From positions 1 to 64,000 of the forward strand of contig JAZKJM010000004.1 of NCBI GenBank assembly GCA_040384265.1: a DNA stretch of 64,000 nt, written 5' to 3'. Each line of letters opens with the position of its first letter. Position 1 is the first letter of the stretch. The DNA is from Pseudomonadota bacterium (GTDB lineage: Bacteria; Pseudomonadota; Alphaproteobacteria; Rickettsiales; UBA3002). Below are positions 26,418-35,789 of this stretch, in pieces. A program made the position numbers and the translations under genes. The notes below the pieces were generated by a model. It was not told the DNA's origin. It worked only from the letters and a program-made list of their open reading frames with translations, and searched no databases.

Positions 26418-27995
26418 TTAATGCGCCGGCGGTGCGTCGCTCGTTTTTGCAGCGCGCGGATAGTTGGGCGGCAGGATCATCGTCAGCGCTACCCCGACCA
26501 AGGCCAGCATGCCCATGAAGGCGAAGCCATCGCCATACGCAAGGATTGCGGATTGGTGAATCAGCTCGCGGTAGAGATGGCCAAACGCCGCCCGCCCGGC
26601 GCTGAAGGCGGTCATGCCGTGCGCCACGAATTGCTGGGTGATGGTGCTGAGCGTGTGCTCATACACCGGGTCGCCGGGGATGAGGTTGCTGGCGAGCACC
26701 TGCTGGTGCATTTGCGTGTGCCGCGCCACATAACTGCCGATGATGGCGATGCCCATCGACCCGCCAAGGTTGCGTGACAGGGCAAACAACGCCGAAGCCT
26801 TGCTGCTTTTTTCCTTGGGGATTTTTGCGAAGGCGAGCGTGCTGATCGGGATGAACAGGAAGGGCAGGCCCAGCACCTGGAAAATCCGCATCATCACGAA
26901 ATGATGGTAATCCGTCTGCGGCGTGATCTGGGTGGACATCCACATGCCGTAGCTCATCAGCGCCATGCCGATGGCGATGAGGTAACGCGCCTGCACCTTG
27001 CTCACCAGCTTGCCCGCCAGCGGCATCAGGAACACCACCGCCAGCCCGCCCGGCGAGAGCACCAGCCCGGCGAGGGTGGCGTTGTAGCCAAATTGGGTTT
27101 GCAGCAGCAATGGCAGCAGGGCGCTGGTGCCATAGAGCACGAAGCCGGTGAAGAAAATGAGGATGGAGCAGAGGCCAAAACTTCGCTCGCCCAGCAGGCG
27201 CAAATCAACAATCGGGTCGCTCTGGCGCAGTAGCCAGCGGATCGCGCAGCCGATGGAGAGCGCCGCGATGACCGAGGTGGCGAGGATGAAATTACTCTCG
27301 AACCAATCATCCTGCTGGCCCTTATCGAGCATGATTTGCAGCGCGCCGAAACCGAGTGCAATCAGCCCAAGGCCAATGCCGTCGATATGTTTGGCGCCTT
27401 GCGCGCGGGCGTGCTCGGGGTCGCGCACCAGGCGGTTCACCATGTAAAACGCGAAAATGCCGACCGGGATGTTGAGGTAAAAAATCCACCGCCAGCTATA
27501 ATTATCCGTGATCCAGCCACCAAGCGTGGGGCCGAGGATGGGGGCGACAATGAGGGTGATGCCGGTGATGCCAAACACCGCGCCGCGCTTTTCCGGCGGG
27601 AAGGCATCAAGAATAATCGCCTGCTGGATGGGCTGCAACCCGCCGCCTGCCAAGCCCTGAATGAGGCGGAAGAAAATCAGCATATCGAGCGAGGTGGCCG
27701 AACCGCAGGCAAACGACGCGGCGGTGAAGCCGCCAATGCACATCATGAAGAACCGCTTGCGGCCAAACACGCTCGACAACCAGCCCGACAGCGGCAGCAC
27801 AATGCCGTTGGCGACGAGGTAGGAGGTTAACACCCAGGTGCTTTCATCCTGACTGGCCGAGAGTGTGCCCGCAATATGCGACAGCGAGACGTTGGTGATG
27901 GTGGTGTCGAGCACTTCCATGAAGGTGGCGATCGAAACAACCAGCGCGACGAGCCACGGATTGACGTGCGAACCGTCTGCGCTTTGGGTGGTCAT
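26418..27995 (-). CDS. emrB: DHA2-family multidrug efflux MFS transporter (EmrB-like)
   Basis: 525 aa, about 14 membrane helices, as in DHA2 drug/proton antiporters. Family motifs: LDTTITNVSLSHIAGTLSAS in helix 1, SWVLTSYL-type (STWVLTSYLVANGIVLPLSG), RFFLIQG-like FRLIQGLAGGGLQPIQQ and GPTLGGWITDNYSWRWIFYLNIP. Works with the adaptor EmrA to expel hydrophobic compounds across the envelope. Overlaps emrA by four bases; the outer-membrane channel is not in the window. Confidence 0.95.
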   Translation of the reverse strand: MTTQSADGSHVNPWLVALVVSIATFMEVLDTTITNVSLSHIAGTLSASQDESTWVLTSYLVANGIVLPLSGWLSSVFGRKRFFMMCIGGFTAASFACGSATSLDMLIFFRLIQGLAGGGLQPIQQAIILDAFPPEKRGAVFGITGITLIVAPILGPTLGGWITDNYSWRWIFYLNIPVGIFAFYMVNRLVRDPEHARAQGAKHIDGIGLGLIALGFGALQIMLDKGQQDDWFESNFILATSVIAALSIGCAIRWLLRQSDPIVDLRLLGERSFGLCSILIFFTGFVLYGTSALLPLLLQTQFGYNATLAGLVLSPGGLAVVFLMPLAGKLVSKVQARYLIAIGMALMSYGMWMSTQITPQTDYHHFVMMRIFQVLGLPFLFIPISTLAFAKIPKEKSSKASALFALSRNLGGSMGIAIIGSYVARHTQMHQQVLASNLIPGDPVYEHTLSTITQQFVAHGMTAFSAGRAAFGHLYRELIHQSAILAYGDGFAFMGMLALVGVALTMILPPNYPRAAKTSDAPPAH

Positions 27996-29026
27996 TGGAT
28001 GGAGACAGTGGGGATCACCGACATGCCCGGGCCGATGGCCAGCGCCGCATCCGGCCGGGTTTCGAAGGTGATTTTCACCGGTACGCGCTGGACGATTTTG
28101 ACGAAATTGCCGGTCGCATTTTCCGCCGGGAAGGCCGAGAACCGCGCGCCGGTGCCGCGCTGGATGCTATCGACCGTGCCGCGATAGCTGGCGCCGGGAT
28201 AGGCATCGATGGTGATGCTCACCGGCTGGCCGGGCTTCATGCCTTCCAGTTGGTTTTCCTTGTAATTAGCGACCACCCAATACTGGTCACTCACCACCGA
28301 CAGCAGCTGCTGTCCGGGCTGCACATAAGCACCCAGCTCCACATTGCGTTGGGTGATGCGCCCATCGAACGGCGCGCGGATGCTGGTGTCGGCGAGGTCT
28401 TTCTCGGCCTGGGCGACGCTGGCTTTGGCGCTATCGACTGCGGCCTGCACATCTTTCACCGAGGCAGCGGCGCTCGCCACCGTGTTGGGTGCAATGCGCG
28501 AAGATTGCAGGCGCGCCTTCGCATCTGCAAGGCTGCTGGCAGCGGCTTTTTCAGCGGCCACAGCGCTTTCAAGCTGCTGGCGGCTGCGCGCCGCATCCCC
28601 CAGTTTTTTCATGCGGGTGAGTTCTTTCTCTGCGCGTTCCAGCTCGGCCTGTGCGCCCTCGACCTGCGATTGCGCGCTCGTCACCGTCAGCGGCGCGGAT
28701 TGTTTGGTGCTGGCATAGCTGTGGCCCGCGCCCGAGAGCTTCGCTTCCGCCGAGGCCAGCTGCGCCTGCGCACGGGCGAGTGCGATCTCGTAATCGCGCG
28801 GATCGACCTGGGCGATGACATCACCCGCCGTCACCAGCTGGTTATCGGTGATGTTCAGCGTCACCACGTAACCGGGCACTTTGGAGGCGAGGGCGACCAC
28901 GTTGGATTCGATCGCCGCATCATCCGTGCTGATTTCGTGGCGGTGCATGAGCCAGTAAACGAGGCCGCCAATGATGAGCAGCAGCAGGATAAAAAATAGG
29001 ATGCGCTGTTTTTTTGCCTTTGCCAT
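27992..29026 (-). CDS. emrA: HlyD/EmrA-family membrane fusion protein
   Basis: 344 aa. One N-terminal transmembrane helix (residues about 9-26, ILFFILLLLIIGGLVYWL), then a lipoyl/barrel-sandwich part (IESNVVALASKVPGYVVTLNITDNQ), a long Ala-rich coiled-coil hairpin (about 85-205) and a second lipoyl half with the common DTSIRAPFDGRITQRNVE motif. Periplasmic adaptor for EmrB. First gene of the emrAB operon, diverging from tetR across an operator palindrome. Confidence 0.95.
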   Translation of the reverse strand: MAKAKKQRILFFILLLLIIGGLVYWLMHRHEISTDDAAIESNVVALASKVPGYVVTLNITDNQLVTAGDVIAQVDPRDYEIALARAQAQLASAEAKLSGAGHSYASTKQSAPLTVTSAQSQVEGAQAELERAEKELTRMKKLGDAARSRQQLESAVAAEKAAASSLADAKARLQSSRIAPNTVASAAASVKDVQAAVDSAKASVAQAEKDLADTSIRAPFDGRITQRNVELGAYVQPGQQLLSVVSDQYWVVANYKENQLEGMKPGQPVSITIDAYPGASYRGTVDSIQRGTGARFSAFPAENATGNFVKIVQRVPVKITFETRPDAALAIGPGMSVIPTVSIQ

Positions 29027-29039
29027 AACGACCTGCTTG

Positions 29040-29062
29040 CTAAACTAAACGGTTTAGTTTAG
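29040..29062. promoter_or_regulatory. TetR-type operator between emrA and tetR
   Basis: Perfect palindrome: CTAAACTAAAC (29040-29050), one central base, GTTTAGTTTAG (29052-29062). It lies 13 bases before emrA and 39 bases before tetR, the expected site for repression of both genes by the adjacent TetR protein. Confidence 0.85.
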
Positions 29063-29101
29063 AAAATGGAGATGTTCGCACCATAAGTCAACCGGTAAAT
29101 C

Positions 29102-29701
29102 ATGGCACAGCGCTCCAAACGTGAAGCAATTCTGCAGGTGGCGGGGGATTTATTCGTCGCCCACGGCTTCAGCAAGGTCAGCATCGACCAGATCGCGGCG
29201 GCGGTGCCCATTTCCAAGCCCACGCTCTATGCCCATTTTAAGGACAAGCGCGCGCTTTATGGCGCGGTGATCGAGAGCCGTTGCCGTCGTAACCTCAGCG
29301 AACTCACGGCGATGGTGGAGGAAACCCGGCCAGTGGAAGAGGCGCTGTTTGCCGTCGGCTACCAGTTTTTGACCATGGTGCTGGGCACATCGGCGATGCA
29401 GATGCACCGCACGCTGACGGCGGAGGTGGCAGAATTCCCGGAAATCGGCCGGTTGTTCTACCATTCCGGGCCGGAGCAGCTGCACCGCTTCCTTGCCGAT
29501 TACCTCGCGCGGATGCACACGGCGCGGGTGCTGAACGTCGCCGATCCGGCGCTGTCGGCGGATATGTTTCTGGGCATGATGAAGGGCAACATGCACCTGC
29601 AATGCCTGCTCGCCGTGCGCAAACCGCCGACCAAGGCGCAGATGCGGGCGCGGGTGGCCTATGCGCTCAGCCTCTTCCTCGCCGCGCACCGGGTGGGCTG
29701 A
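29102..29701 (+). CDS. TetR/AcrR-family transcriptional regulator of emrAB
   Basis: 199 aa. The HTH is at residues about 8-55 (REAILQVAGDLFVAHGFSKVSIDQIAAAVPISKPTLYAHFKDK). The C-terminal part matches the AefR-like/TetR_C domain with MQMHRTLTAEVAEFPEIGRLFY. Divergent from emrAB with a palindrome in the shared gap: classic local repressor of an efflux operon, released by a drug-like ligand. Ligand unknown. Confidence 0.93.
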   Translation: MAQRSKREAILQVAGDLFVAHGFSKVSIDQIAAAVPISKPTLYAHFKDKRALYGAVIESRCRRNLSELTAMVEETRPVEEALFAVGYQFLTMVLGTSAMQMHRTLTAEVAEFPEIGRLFYHSGPEQLHRFLADYLARMHTARVLNVADPALSADMFLGMMKGNMHLQCLLAVRKPPTKAQMRARVAYALSLFLAAHRVG

Positions 29702-29763
29702 GCCCGGCACGGTTCTTGCAAAAACCTTCGCGTATTATAACGACACTGCCTGAGAGGATTCCC

Positions 29764-30309
29764 ATGACCACCATCAACCCCTATAGCGTGCTCAGCAACG
29801 GCAATTATTCCCTCACCCAGTCGACCGGCACGGCAGGCAGCGCGGCCAGCACCACCTCCGCTACGGCAAATACTGCCGCTTCGACGACGGATACGACCTC
29901 GCTGGCCTATATGCTCAATCTCAGCCCGCAGGCGCAGAATTACCTCAGCAGCGGCATCACCGGCAGCAGCGCGAGCGCCAGCAGCGGGTCGTTCACCCTC
30001 TCGGCGCAGCAGCAGAAGCAGCTGGATGCCATCATCGAAAAACACCGCGGCGAGCCCTATACGCAGGAAACCTTTGATGCGATTCAGGAGGATTTGGTGA
30101 AATCCGGCCTCTCGCCCGACCAGCTGGCGCAGCAGGCCAAGGTGAACGCCTTTAACCCCACCTTATCGCTGCTGGATGCCCTCAGCGGCACCAATAGTAA
30201 CGCCCAACTGATCCCCACCGACAGCCAGTTGCAAACCAAAATCCAGACCTATGTCAACGATGTCGCCCGCCGCTTCGAAAAAGTTGCTGCGGCTGAGGAT
30301 GATGCTTAA
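29764..30309 (+). CDS. Ser/Thr/Ala-rich hypothetical protein
   Basis: 181 aa from the ATG at 29764, preceded by GAGAGGA. The first 90 residues are low-complexity Ser/Thr/Ala/Gly with a TSLAYMLNLSPQAQNYL core; the rest is a charged helical domain (QQQKQLDAIIEKHRGEPYTQETFDAIQEDLVKSGLSPDQLAQQ) and a final helix near QTKIQTYVNDVARRFEKV. No signal peptide. A disordered N-terminus and helical C-terminus are seen in exported flagellar or secreted proteins, but I recognise no family. Followed by 221 AT-richer bases before the 1392-aa gene. Confidence 0.65.
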   Translation: MTTINPYSVLSNGNYSLTQSTGTAGSAASTTSATANTAASTTDTTSLAYMLNLSPQAQNYLSSGITGSSASASSGSFTLSAQQQKQLDAIIEKHRGEPYTQETFDAIQEDLVKSGLSPDQLAQQAKVNAFNPTLSLLDALSGTNSNAQLIPTDSQLQTKIQTYVNDVARRFEKVAAAEDDA

Positions 30310-30530
30310 CACATTGATATAAATCAATTTCATTCCAATGCGCCCGCTTCGGCACCCCCGCCCGCCGGGCATCCTGCGCTTGACAGGGCCGTGGAATTTT
30401 TGTTCCACTCTTAACCATTCCTAAACCAAATCTTAATAGAACTGTCACATTTAGACGGTATAAACTAAGGTACAACCGAAGTTCGGCACCACAGCACAAT
30501 AACAAAATTTACCCAATCAGGAGTTTCCCC

Positions 30531-33500
30531 ATGGCTGACAAACCAAAAGCACAAGCAGCGCTTTCCACCACCTACGAATTGCGTGACCGCGCCCCGGATG
30601 GCAAATATGACACGTTCTCGCATAGTGCCATTGCCATGTTGCTGGGTTCCGGCATGGGGGTGAATCAGCAAAGCACCGAGAAGGCTATGGCTGACCTTGC
30701 GGCTAAAAACGGCCTTGCCCGTTTCCGGGTGACGCAGACGGTTAACACCGAGACAGATACCTACCATATTAACTTGGTGCAGGTCGACGCAAAGGGTGCG
30801 CCTGTTCCCAATGGTCTTAAGGTGAACGGTAAAGAAATCGCCGCTGGCAAGGACTTGGTGCCTCTCAAAGAGGGTGGCCCTACGGTTTATGATTGTATCG
30901 ATATGATTGAATATCGTCATCCCAATGGCAAACCGCTTCAGCCGAAAAATGTGCTGCAGCTCGCAGACGGATACAAAGGCTTCGCCAAGCCTTCGCCACA
31001 AGTGCTGAAGGAATGCGACACCTGCGTTCGCACGCCTGGGCCGACCGAGGAGAATCCTGCACCGTTTGCTGCGGCTGCGGCGATTACGAAAGATGAGCAA
31101 AAAACGGTTGATTTCAGCCAAGGCGCGAAGCTCGTGCAGTTCCCGGATGCGGGGACGGTTGGCAATGGCGACAGCTACACGATGGCCAATGCTGCTTTCC
31201 TGCTCGGTCAAAACCCGAACCAGCCTTCTGTTGCCGCGCGTGGCCGCAACCCGAACTACACGATACAAACCATGGGTGATATTGCGAGCGGCGTTGCCGA
31301 TATTTTCCCGCTGTCCGTCGTCCGTGGGTCAATCGGTACCTACAATGTGACCGTTCTGCCGTTCCATTTGAAAACGGAAGATACGGCCGCTTCCTACATG
31401 TCGCCGCAACAAGGGGCGAATAACCGTAAAAACAACGTGAACGTTGCGCGCGATGAGTTGGTGGTGGGCCACAACCAATGGCCATTTAATGGCCAGTGGA
31501 ACCCATTTGGCAATAGCGACAGCGAGTTCCGCGATGCGACGATCCTGCCAGGGCTTGGCACGGTAGTGGATAAGAGCGGCAATATTCAGCACGCCAAAGA
31601 CACGCAATTTGCCAATAACTATCTCTATTCCTCCCATGGTGGCATTCCGTCGGTTACTTCGAGCAAAACAGCGGTTGATAGTAACTTCAAGGAAGAAAAT
31701 ACCAAGAGCTGGGGCTCGCCTTCGGCGCCTGTGCCGATCCTTGGCCTGAGCAACTACGCTATGGCGGCAACGGTTGATAATGAGTCGCTTCAGCCGCAGA
31801 TTAAGTCGGCAGTCGCATCCCTTGATAAGTCGCTTGCGGCGAACGACGCGGCGGCGATCAAAACGAATGCCCAGCATGCGATTGACCTGATCAACTACCG
31901 CTCGACGCTGGTTGGGATTTCGAACCACCAGGTGCGGGCCGATGTGTCCAAGGAAATGACCGCTGAAAAACGCGAGCAGTTGAACCCGGCCGAACAGCTG
32001 GCCTATGACCGTGGGCAGATTATCCGCCAGGCGGCAGAGAAAGGCGTGAAGGATCTGGATGCGAACCATTTGCCAGCCGCATCGCCGCTCCGCTCGGTTT
32101 CTAAAGAACAGATGTATACGCAGCTGACGGGCTATTACGATCAGCTCGCCCAGAAAAAACCTGGCGTCTTCGAGCGTGTTTATGAGTCGAAAGAAATCGC
32201 GGGTGAACCGAACAAGCGTGATCTGAAGAACCCAGAAGAGCGTAAGGCCGCGGTGGCAGATTTCGTTGAGAAACTGCCCTTCTATAAAGAATACGAATCC
32301 GTGGAACTGAAGGCGCTCGATAAATTCGTATCGACCCGCGATCCAAAAAACCCGACCGACCTGAGCAAAAACAACTTCAACCGCGTCGAGCGCAATGAGT
32401 TGAAAACCGATATTCCAGCTTCGAAGGAACTGGCAACCGGTGCTCTGACCATGATTGCGGGCGATACCGAACTGACGAAGATTCTCCTCCAGCAGGCGGG
32501 CACCAACCGCAAGCTGGCCGAGACCATCGCCCATCGCGATCTGATGTCGAAAGACATGCCGCGCGAGTTTGGTGATCACACCATGCCATGGGCGCGCACC
32601 ACCAAAGATGTGGCGGCACTTGGCTACTCGAAAGAGGTAATGGACAGTGCTTTTACCGATGGTTTGGGGCAGGGCATTACACGTGGTAATATCGGCAACA
32701 TTCAGCGTGATCTGGCTGCAAGTGCTGGTGATGCCGCAGTGGTCGCCAAGCGCCAGCAGAATCTGGTGGATCTGGTGAAGGATGGCTCAACCAAAATCCC
32801 TGCTTTCTCGGTGGGCAGCTTGCAGTCGCAACTGCTCTATTCGCTGGCGACGGAGACGGACAATAAAACGGTGAATGCGCTCGAAGCACAGATCCGTAAA
32901 TCGAATCCGGGCAATGCGGAGGTGCAGATTGCTAACCTGCATGCGGGCATCCAGTTTGCTAAAAACCAGGAGAGCCAGCGCTTCAGCGGCGTATCGCATG
33001 ATAACCTGATTGCGTATGTCGGTGGGCAAGGTGTGGTGAGTGCTGGCCAGAGCGGCCAGTCGCTGCAGACGAGCCAATTTATCAATGAGCAATCAAAGAC
33101 CGATGGCGCCCGTGCAACGGCAGCTATGGAGCATGTCGCTAAATATGGCAGCACCTCCAAGGCATATCTCGCTGCAAAAGCAGAAGGTGCCGGTGACAAC
33201 AAAACCAGCGAGCTGCTGCTTGATACGGCGGCTAAGCTGCCGGATGCAGAGCGCATTGTGGTCGCCAAAGCTGCGCTTAAGGGGCTCAATGAACTGAAAA
33301 CCCCTGACAAGCTCATCGCGCTTGCCGAGGTGCAGGGGGCGGATCTGGAGCGTGTGCTCAAGCTCAGCAAGTCGTCCGCAAAAATGACTGCGGAGGATGC
33401 CGGTGCTGTTCTTGGTGCAATGAAATCGCAGGGTACCGAACAGGTAGCGCTTGCCGCGATTGCTAAAGATAGCAAGGCCTCACAAGCCCTGCTTGGCGCA

Positions 33501-34709
33501 TTTGCCAAAGCAGATCCGGCGACGATCCTCGAGGTCAATAAACATCTGGGCAATGCCGGCGCGCAAAAAGTGGCGGATCTGGCCCAAATGAAGCCGGAAG
33601 ATTTGACCAATCCAACCGTAACAACGGTAACGACCACCACCACCACGGTGAATGTCACCCCCGGCATGAAGCCATTTGTGGATGCACAGCTTGCTGGGCG
33701 TGCAAACCCGGACAAAGCGCTGGGCAACCAGGAGCGTGCTGCAGCAGTTGCTGCCACCTTCTTCACCACCCCGGCAACCACCGGCGTGGCGATGAATGCA
33801 CTGGCGAAAGAGCATCCGGAATATCTGGTGGCGCTGGTGAAACAGTCGCTCAACGACCATCCGGAATTGCTGAAGCCAACGGCCGATGCGCTGCGTGAAA
33901 AAGGTAACCCGGGCTTCTTGAACAAGGTGTTCAAAAACTATCCGCAAGGTCAGTTGGCGAACATCCTGGAAGGGCTGGCCGGCGCGCAGGCGGGGAAAGA
34001 TACCGCAGCCGTCGCGAAATATACCGATCAGCTCAATGCATTTGCTGCCGATACGGCAAATGCCGGGGCGATGAAGGATCTCGCGGCTTCGGCGCTTGGT
34101 GCACAAGCGGGGGATACCAACGGTCGTACCGCTGTGCTCAGCACGCTTACCACCACTCTTGGTGGCAATGGCAAGCCGGTGAGCCCGCTCTCGACCTACA
34201 AGTTCGATAGCAATAGCACCTCCACATCCGTGCAGCAAACGGTAGCGCTTGTTTACGATACGGTCATCAAGGCCGATCCAAGCAACGCGAAGGCGCTGGC
34301 TGAACAAGGCAAGGCAGTGCTGGAGCACTTGCCAGCCGCGCCGGGCTTTACGATCCCGGGGCTTATCATTCCGCAGAAGAAACCGGATGCACCGCAGCCG
34401 CAGACGCCGCCACCACCACCACCAACGACGCCGGTGCCACCACCACCGCCAGTGCCAGTACCGGTGACGCCGGTTCCTGTGCCCGTGCCGGTTCCTGTGC
34501 CCGTACCAGTCGTACCAGTACCCGTGCCGGTTCCTGTGCCCGTACCAGTACCAGTGCCCGTGCCGGTAATACCAGTCCCTGAGTGCGTAGTTAACTGTCT
34601 GCCGCCCGTGCCCGTGCCGATTTCCTACAACGAGCATGCCGGCGGAGAGGTGGTTGCGCTGAATACGCCGAAGCTGCCGCCTACTGGCAAAGGTACCGTT
34701 ATTGGCTAA
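30531..34709 (+). CDS. Giant 1392-aa orphan protein ending in a Pro-Val tract
   Basis: Start set by a strong AGGAG about 10 bases upstream. No signal peptide or membrane helix. Residues 1-400 are mixed alpha/beta with several Cys (YDCIDMIEY, CDTCVRTPG). About 430-1020 is mainly helical, in short repeats of the form A..LA..D..AL.., like an alpha solenoid. A Thr run lies near 1030, another helical part runs to about 1250, then poly-Pro at about 1290-1303 and alternating Pro-Val to about 1350. The tail contains ECVVNCLPP and a Gly-rich end. A strong terminator follows directly, so it is a single-gene unit, probably well expressed. No family recognised; a scaffold, surface or secreted role is speculation. 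Confidence 0.85.
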   Translation: MADKPKAQAALSTTYELRDRAPDGKYDTFSHSAIAMLLGSGMGVNQQSTEKAMADLAAKNGLARFRVTQTVNTETDTYHINLVQVDAKGAPVPNGLKVNGKEIAAGKDLVPLKEGGPTVYDCIDMIEYRHPNGKPLQPKNVLQLADGYKGFAKPSPQVLKECDTCVRTPGPTEENPAPFAAAAAITKDEQKTVDFSQGAKLVQFPDAGTVGNGDSYTMANAAFLLGQNPNQPSVAARGRNPNYTIQTMGDIASGVADIFPLSVVRGSIGTYNVTVLPFHLKTEDTAASYMSPQQGANNRKNNVNVARDELVVGHNQWPFNGQWNPFGNSDSEFRDATILPGLGTVVDKSGNIQHAKDTQFANNYLYSSHGGIPSVTSSKTAVDSNFKEENTKSWGSPSAPVPILGLSNYAMAATVDNESLQPQIKSAVASLDKSLAANDAAAIKTNAQHAIDLINYRSTLVGISNHQVRADVSKEMTAEKREQLNPAEQLAYDRGQIIRQAAEKGVKDLDANHLPAASPLRSVSKEQMYTQLTGYYDQLAQKKPGVFERVYESKEIAGEPNKRDLKNPEERKAAVADFVEKLPFYKEYESVELKALDKFVSTRDPKNPTDLSKNNFNRVERNELKTDIPASKELATGALTMIAGDTELTKILLQQAGTNRKLAETIAHRDLMSKDMPREFGDHTMPWARTTKDVAALGYSKEVMDSAFTDGLGQGITRGNIGNIQRDLAASAGDAAVVAKRQQNLVDLVKDGSTKIPAFSVGSLQSQLLYSLATETDNKTVNALEAQIRKSNPGNAEVQIANLHAGIQFAKNQESQRFSGVSHDNLIAYVGGQGVVSAGQSGQSLQTSQFINEQSKTDGARATAAMEHVAKYGSTSKAYLAAKAEGAGDNKTSELLLDTAAKLPDAERIVVAKAALKGLNELKTPDKLIALAEVQGADLERVLKLSKSSAKMTAEDAGAVLGAMKSQGTEQVALAAIAKDSKASQALLGAFAKADPATILEVNKHLGNAGAQKVADLAQMKPEDLTNPTVTTVTTTTTTVNVTPGMKPFVDAQLAGRANPDKALGNQERAAAVAATFFTTPATTGVAMNALAKEHPEYLVALVKQSLNDHPELLKPTADALREKGNPGFLNKVFKNYPQGQLANILEGLAGAQAGKDTAAVAKYTDQLNAFAADTANAGAMKDLAASALGAQAGDTNGRTAVLSTLTTTLGGNGKPVSPLSTYKFDSNSTSTSVQQTVALVYDTVIKADPSNAKALAEQGKAVLEHLPAAPGFTIPGLIIPQKKPDAPQPQTPPPPPPTTPVPPPPPVPVPVTPVPVPVPVPVPVPVVPVPVPVPVPVPVPVPVPVIPVPECVVNCLPPVPVPISYNEHAGGEVVALNTPKLPPTGKGTVIG
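34468..34580 (+). repeat. Degenerate coding minisatellite (Pro-Val repeats)
   Basis: Short repeated units such as GTGCCGGTTCCTGTGCCCGT, in-frame, encode alternating Pro and Val. Codons alternate GTG/GTT/GTA and CCG/CCT/CCC, so the repeat has drifted at DNA level but the dipeptide is kept. Confidence 0.85.
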
Positions 34710-34732
34710 CGGCACTTACTGACAAGAGCATG

Positions 34733-34763
34733 AAAGGCGGGAACTCATCTTCCCGCCTTTTTT
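34733..34763 (+). terminator. Rho-independent terminator
   Basis: Perfect 11-bp stem AAAGGCGGGAA (34733-34743) and TTCCCGCCTTT (34750-34760), loop CTCATC, followed by a run of T to 34763. Lies 24 bases after the stop of the 1392-aa gene. Confidence 0.93.
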
Positions 34764-34787
34764 GTTGCCTGCAGTTTGGTGATGGGC

Positions 34788-35627
34788 CTAGCCGCGCCCG
34801 CTTACTAGCCCCAATAAATCGCTGTTGAAGCCGAGGGCCTGGGCGAGGCGCAGGGCGGTGGCGGCTTGTTTGAGTGTGGTGGTGGTGAGGGTGATGGTTT
34901 CCGCCGCGATATCGGTGGCGAGCAGGCTGGTGACCGCACTGTGTACGCCGTGCAGCGTTCCACGGGTGGTGATGCCCGCAGTATCGATGCGTTCCTGATA
35001 GGCCGTGACTTGCGCCCGCGCGGTGGCGACAGCCTGCAGGGCGCTTGCCACCGGGGCGATGGCGGCGGTGGCATGGGCGGTGGTGTCGATGCTGGGGAGC
35101 GCGCCGCTGAACAGGGCGCTGCTGCGCAGATCGGCAAGCGGCAGGGCGATGCTGTCGCCCGCCGTGGTGCCGGTAATGATGGTGGGCGCGGCACTGCCGC
35201 TCATCGATCCATCGAGGATGCTGCTGCCATTAAAGCGTGTGCTGGCGACGAGCGGGTCGATGCGGGCGAGGCCCTGCGCAAAGCTGGCTTGCAGATAGGC
35301 GAAATCGTTGCTGCTGCGCTGGCCGTCGGCGGCGCTCGCGGCAAGGCGGGTCAGGTTGCTCAGCACGTCGTGGATGCGCGCGATGCCCTCGGCGGCGACC
35401 TGCAGGTAGGTGGTGGTGTAGGCGCTGGTATGCAGCGTGCCGCGCAGGGCGGAGGATTGCGCCTGCAGGCGGGTGGCGGTGGATACGGCACTGCTATCGT
35501 CGCCCGCATGGCGAATGCGGGTGCCGCTGCTGAGGCGGTAGCGCGCGGTGGCGAGTGCATTGGCCACATCGCTATAGGCTGCTACCGCTGGCGAAACGTT
35601 TGCTTGCGAGAAGCCCACGGTTGCCAT
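34788..35627 (-). CDS. Small flagellin-like protein without central domain
   Basis: 279 aa from the ATG at 35627, preceded by GAGG. N-terminal TARYRLSSGTRIRHAGDDSSAVSTATRLQAQ is clearly the flagellin D0/D1 signature, and the end (TAGITTRGTLHGVHSAVTSLLATDIAAETITLTTTTLKQAATAL) is the matching C-terminal helix. The variable centre is short. It differs strongly from the 568-aa flagellin at 22.4 kb, so it is not a recent copy. It could be a minor filament or junction (FlgL-like) component. The upstream gap (35640-35789) has an imperfect direct repeat starting TCTACCTGA, no sigma-54 site. Confidence 0.82.
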   Translation of the reverse strand: MATVGFSQANVSPAVAAYSDVANALATARYRLSSGTRIRHAGDDSSAVSTATRLQAQSSALRGTLHTSAYTTTYLQVAAEGIARIHDVLSNLTRLAASAADGQRSSNDFAYLQASFAQGLARIDPLVASTRFNGSSILDGSMSGSAAPTIITGTTAGDSIALPLADLRSSALFSGALPSIDTTAHATAAIAPVASALQAVATARAQVTAYQERIDTAGITTRGTLHGVHSAVTSLLATDIAAETITLTTTTLKQAATALRLAQALGFNSDLLGLVSGRG

Positions 35628-35789
35628 GACACACCTCACGTCAACCGGGAAACGCCATCTACCTGACGTACGCGGCCTGCATGGGAGCGTCTACCTGATG
35701 CCGGATACGCGCCTTACATGGGCACGCATTCACCCTACATGGCGAGACATAAGCATAGCATGAAATGGAGGCCGGTTCAATCGTGGCGG

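Noticed and set aside
30370-30400. TTGACA upstream of the 1392-aa gene as a -35 box.
   Set aside because: No acceptable -10 box at 16-18 bases; the promoter is more likely in the AT-rich part near 30459 but cannot be fixed.
34468-34580. Possible CRISPR-like array.
   Set aside because: Repeats are in-frame Pro-Val codons with no spacers, inside a long coding sequence.
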